The translations under genes were made by a program, and so were the position numbers. A model generated the notes under the pieces. It was given only the letters and a program-made list of their open reading frames with translations, ran no database searches and was not told where the DNA came from. From the NCBI GenBank assembly GCA_937969105.1, contig CALBUZ010000001.1:1-7614 (forward strand): a DNA stretch of 7,614 nucleotides, written 5' to 3'. The DNA comes from an uncultured Collinsella sp. (GTDB taxonomy: Bacteria > Actinomycetota > Coriobacteriia > Coriobacteriales > Coriobacteriaceae). Positions 5,783 to 7,614 of the stretch are shown here, piece after piece (within the stretch, counting starts at the first letter, position 1; every line of letters starts with the position of its first letter).

Positions 5783-5825
5783 AATGGGACAACCGCTTCC
5801 TGGCGTCGTTGTCCCATTTTTTATT
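5783..5825 (+). terminator. Rho-independent terminator between the zinc-ribbon gene and fchA
   Basis: Perfect 11-bp stem AATGGGACAAC (5783-5793) with GTTGTCCCATT (5808-5818), a 14-base loop with an inner CGC/GCG pairing, and a T-rich tail TTTTTTATT. It may end the zinc-ribbon transcript (stop at 5685). Because it lies downstream of the promoter at 5734-5762, it could also act inside the fchA leader. A second hairpin without a T run (GGCAATCGG 5704-5712 with CCGATAGCC 5718-5726, one A-A mismatch) lies just after the zinc-ribbon stop. Confidence 0.85.
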
Positions 5826-5871
5826 ATGCGTGCGGCCCTTGGTGGCCGGCGCGGTGGGCAGAGGTGTTTCG

Positions 5872-6504
5872 ATGAGCCAAGAGATGATGGATAAAACCTG
5901 TCGCGGTTTTGCCGAGGCGTTGGCTGCACGCGAGCCGGTTCCCGGCGGCGGCAGCGCCAGCGCGTTTGTGGGAGCACTGGGTGTCTCGCTGTGCGGGATG
6001 GTTGCTCGCTATGGCGCGACGAACCCCGCGCTTGCCGATCGCGCAGACGATCTGACGCACGCGTTTGCCCAGGCAGACGAGCTGGCTCAGGAGCTTGTGG
6101 GTCTGGTCGCCGAGGACGTTCGTGCGTACGGCCAGGTGTCCGCTGCGTATGGTATTCCGCGCGAGGATCCGGCTCGACCGGCTGCGATTCAGGATGCGCT
6201 GCACGTTGCCGCCATGCCGCCATATCGGATCATGGATGCGTGCGGGCGTGCGCTGGCGCTGCTCGAGGACATGGCGGACAAGGGCTCCCGACAGCTGCTG
6301 TCCGACGTGGCATGCGGCGCCGTGTTCTGCCGTGCCGCCATGCAGGGCGCGAGCTTGACGCTCTTTGCGAACACCACGTCTATGAAAGACCGGGCGCGCG
6401 CCGAGGAGCTCGAGACGGCGTGCGATGAACTGCTCGATACGTGGCTGCCGCGCGCCGATGCGCTGGCGCGCCGTGCTGCCGACGCCGCAAGGAAGAGGGG
6501 ATAG
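5872..6504 (+). CDS. fchA: FchA: methenyl-THF cyclohydrolase / formimino-THF cyclodeaminase
   Basis: A 210-residue cytoplasmic all-helical protein of the FTCD_C (cyclodeaminase/cyclohydrolase) family. The hallmark PVPGGGSASAFVGALG is at residues 22-37, and conserved helices follow (AAMPPYRIMDACGRALALLE; LLSDVACGAVFCRAAMQGA). The length matches stand-alone FchA proteins. Members either convert 5-formimino-THF to 5,10-methenyl-THF and ammonia or hydrolyse methenyl-THF to 10-formyl-THF. The frame is open upstream to 5809, but that would begin inside the terminator; the ATG at 5872 has AGAGG seven bases upstream. It stops two bases before folD, a tight operon pair of successive one-carbon enzymes. 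No histidine or purine degradation gene is adjacent, which favours the cyclohydrolase role. Confidence 0.9.
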   Translation: MSQEMMDKTCRGFAEALAAREPVPGGGSASAFVGALGVSLCGMVARYGATNPALADRADDLTHAFAQADELAQELVGLVAEDVRAYGQVSAAYGIPREDPARPAAIQDALHVAAMPPYRIMDACGRALALLEDMADKGSRQLLSDVACGAVFCRAAMQGASLTLFANTTSMKDRARAEELETACDELLDTWLPRADALARRAADAARKRG

Positions 6505-6506
6505 CC

Positions 6507-7361
6507 ATGGCAGAGCTGCTGAAGGGTGTTCCCGTTGCCCGCGCTTTGACCGAGGAACTCGCTGCTCGCTGCGCGGCTTTGCGTGAGCGCGGCGTTGTGC
6601 CGACGCTGGCCATCGTTCGCGTGGGCGAACGCGAGGACGACCTATCCTACGAGCGCGGTGCCCTCAAGCGCTGCGAGAAGGTTGGCATTGAGGCTCGCCG
6701 CGTGTTGCTTCCTGCCGATGTTTCTCAGGACCAGCTACTGGCGGCTATTAAGGACATCAATGCCGACCTGGCTGTTCACGGATGCCTGATGTTTCGCCCG
6801 CTGCCCGCTGGGCTTGACGAGGATGCGGTTGCCGCGGCGCTCGATCCCGCCAAGGATGTTGACTCCATGACGCCGGCCTCGCTACTTACCACGCTTTCGG
6901 GGCGAGGCGAGGGCTTTGCTCCCTGCACGGCAGAAGCCGTGTTGGCGTTGCTGGACCATTACGGCGTTGAGCTGGATGGGGCTAAGGTCGCGGTCGTCGG
7001 TCGATCGCTGGTGATTGGCCGTCCCGTTGCTGCCATGCTTACGGCTCGCAATGCCACAGTGACGACGTGCCATACGCATACGCGCGACTTGGCTGCCGAG
7101 TGCCGTTCTGCCGACATTGTTGTTGCCGCGGTTGGACGTGCGCGCACGATTGGCGCGGATGCGGTCCGCGAGGGCCAGACGATCGTCGATGTGGGCATCA
7201 ACTGGGATGAGGCCGCCGGCAAGCTGGTCGGCGACGTTGATTTTGATGCTGCGGAGCCGATCGTTAACGCCATTACACCCGTGCCGGGCGGCGTGGGGGC
7301 TGTGACCACTGCGATTCTCGCCAAGCACGTGATCGAGGCGGCGGAGCGCGCATCGAAATAG
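6507..7361 (+). CDS. folD: FolD: methylene-THF dehydrogenase (divergent cyclohydrolase site)
   Basis: A 284-residue FolD-family protein, usual length. Visible motifs: SYERGALKRCEKVGI (47-61), HGCLMFRPLP (91-100), DPAKDVDSMTP (113-123), the NAD(P)-binding VVGRSLVIGRP (163-173), CHTHTRDL (188-195), VDVGIN (227-232) and TPVPGGVGAVTT (257-268). It oxidises 5,10-methylene-THF to methenyl-THF (reversible). Against E. coli FolD, Y50 and D121 are kept as Y48 and D119, but K54 aligns with A52 and Q98 (of QLP) with F96. Those residues serve the cyclohydrolase step, so that activity may be lost; FchA next door could provide it. I recall similar FRPLP-type FolDs in Clostridia, so this is probably a known subfamily rather than damage. 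The ATG at 6507 has GAGGGG six bases upstream, inside the end of fchA; the frame upstream of it overlaps fchA. Confidence 0.93.
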   Translation: MAELLKGVPVARALTEELAARCAALRERGVVPTLAIVRVGEREDDLSYERGALKRCEKVGIEARRVLLPADVSQDQLLAAIKDINADLAVHGCLMFRPLPAGLDEDAVAAALDPAKDVDSMTPASLLTTLSGRGEGFAPCTAEAVLALLDHYGVELDGAKVAVVGRSLVIGRPVAAMLTARNATVTTCHTHTRDLAAECRSADIVVAAVGRARTIGADAVREGQTIVDVGINWDEAAGKLVGDVDFDAAEPIVNAITPVPGGVGAVTTAILAKHVIEAAERASK

Positions 7362-7461
7362 GTGTTTTGGGCTGTTTGAGGGGTTAGCTATATACCACGC
7401 GGTCAAAAAATGCCAAATATGAGTACTGTTGCCAAGATAGTCACATATGTTTTATGAGATT

Positions 7462-7507
7462 TGGGCTCCCTAGCGATATTCATTATCGGTAGGGAGCCCA
7501 TTTTATT
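7462..7507 (+). terminator. Strong intrinsic terminator after folD
   Basis: An 11-bp stem TGGGCTCCCTA (7462-7472) with TAGGGAGCCCA (7490-7500), one G-G mismatch, then a five-bp inner stem CGATA/TATCG around the loop TTCAT. The plus-strand tail is TTTTATT. It lies 100 bases after the folD stop, across an AT-rich spacer (about 7386-7460) with no gene. On the minus strand the flank is AAATCT, so termination in that direction would be weak. Confidence 0.85.
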
Positions 7508-7511
7508 GAAC

Positions 7512-7613
7512 CTATGGGGAATAACGTTGTCTTGCTTGGTGGCGCGCGCAGACGTGGTGTAAGAGCGTCCCGAGGTCCGTCGCTGCAAGTCCCGATATTA
7601 CTCCTTCTTGAGA
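7512..7613 (-). CDS. Possible C-terminal end of a minus-strand gene (partial)
   Basis: One minus-strand frame is open from the window edge to TAG at 7512-7514 and gives 33 residues including GLAATDLGTLLHHVCARH, a plausible helical tail. Codon bias is only partly convincing in the first half, and the fragment is too short to recognise. The hairpin at 7462-7500 would lie directly downstream. It may be non-coding. Confidence 0.25.
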   Translation of the reverse strand, partial: SQEGVISGLAATDLGTLLHHVCARHQARQRYSP

Positions 7614-7614
7614 C

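Noticed and set aside
5809..5871. Upstream ATG at 5809 as the fchA start
   Set aside because: It would start inside the terminator stem; the extra residues do not resemble the family, and the ATG at 5872 has a proper ribosome-binding site and the normal protein length.
6441..6506. Upstream ATG at 6441 as the folD start
   Set aside because: The extension overlaps the end of fchA and reads as a Cys/Arg-rich shadow; the ATG at 6507 gives the usual FolD N-terminus and length.
7403..7588. Minus-strand open frame of 61 codons after folD
   Set aside because: It runs straight through the strong terminator hairpin at 7462-7500 and has no recognisable start region.

Overview
The window looks like a piece of chromosome from a high-GC anaerobic Actinomycetota, most likely a gut Coriobacteriia such as Collinsella. 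That is inferred from the GC-rich third codon positions, the FchA-FolD one-carbon pair of the kind found in anaerobes, the zinc-ribbon/TM protein and the paired small lipoproteins. No rRNA, tRNA, CRISPR array, transposase or integrase was found.

Left part (1-2600): the last 25 codons of an unidentified plus-strand gene end at 80 and are followed by an intrinsic terminator at 200-228. A minus-strand group follows. In transcription order it holds a YhcG/DUF1016-type PDDEXK nuclease (2520-1465), an ADP-ribosylglycohydrolase (1402-614) and an unrecognised 73-residue protein (581-360). The gaps are 62 and 32 nt with no terminator between them, so they are probably one transcript. The nuclease gene has a perfect tandem duplication of its Shine-Dalgarno region and an 11-bp inverted repeat inside its coding sequence.

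Middle part (2600-5830): a small PH-like protein (plus) faces two related minus-strand lipoprotein genes, each with its own terminator. The second is split by a frameshift at a run of seven A. Both lipoprotein genes have the same near-palindromic 20-nt element upstream. A divergent plus-strand gene encodes an N-terminal zinc ribbon, one membrane helix and an extracytoplasmic domain.

Right part (5730-7614): a good sigma70-type promoter, an intrinsic terminator, then fchA and folD two bases apart. Compared with E. coli FolD, this FolD has lost the lysine and glutamine of the cyclohydrolase site. The neighbouring FchA could therefore supply methenyl-THF cyclohydrolase activity while FolD acts as the dehydrogenase. 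A strong terminator closes the operon at 7462-7507. The last 100 bases may hold the C-terminus of a minus-strand gene.
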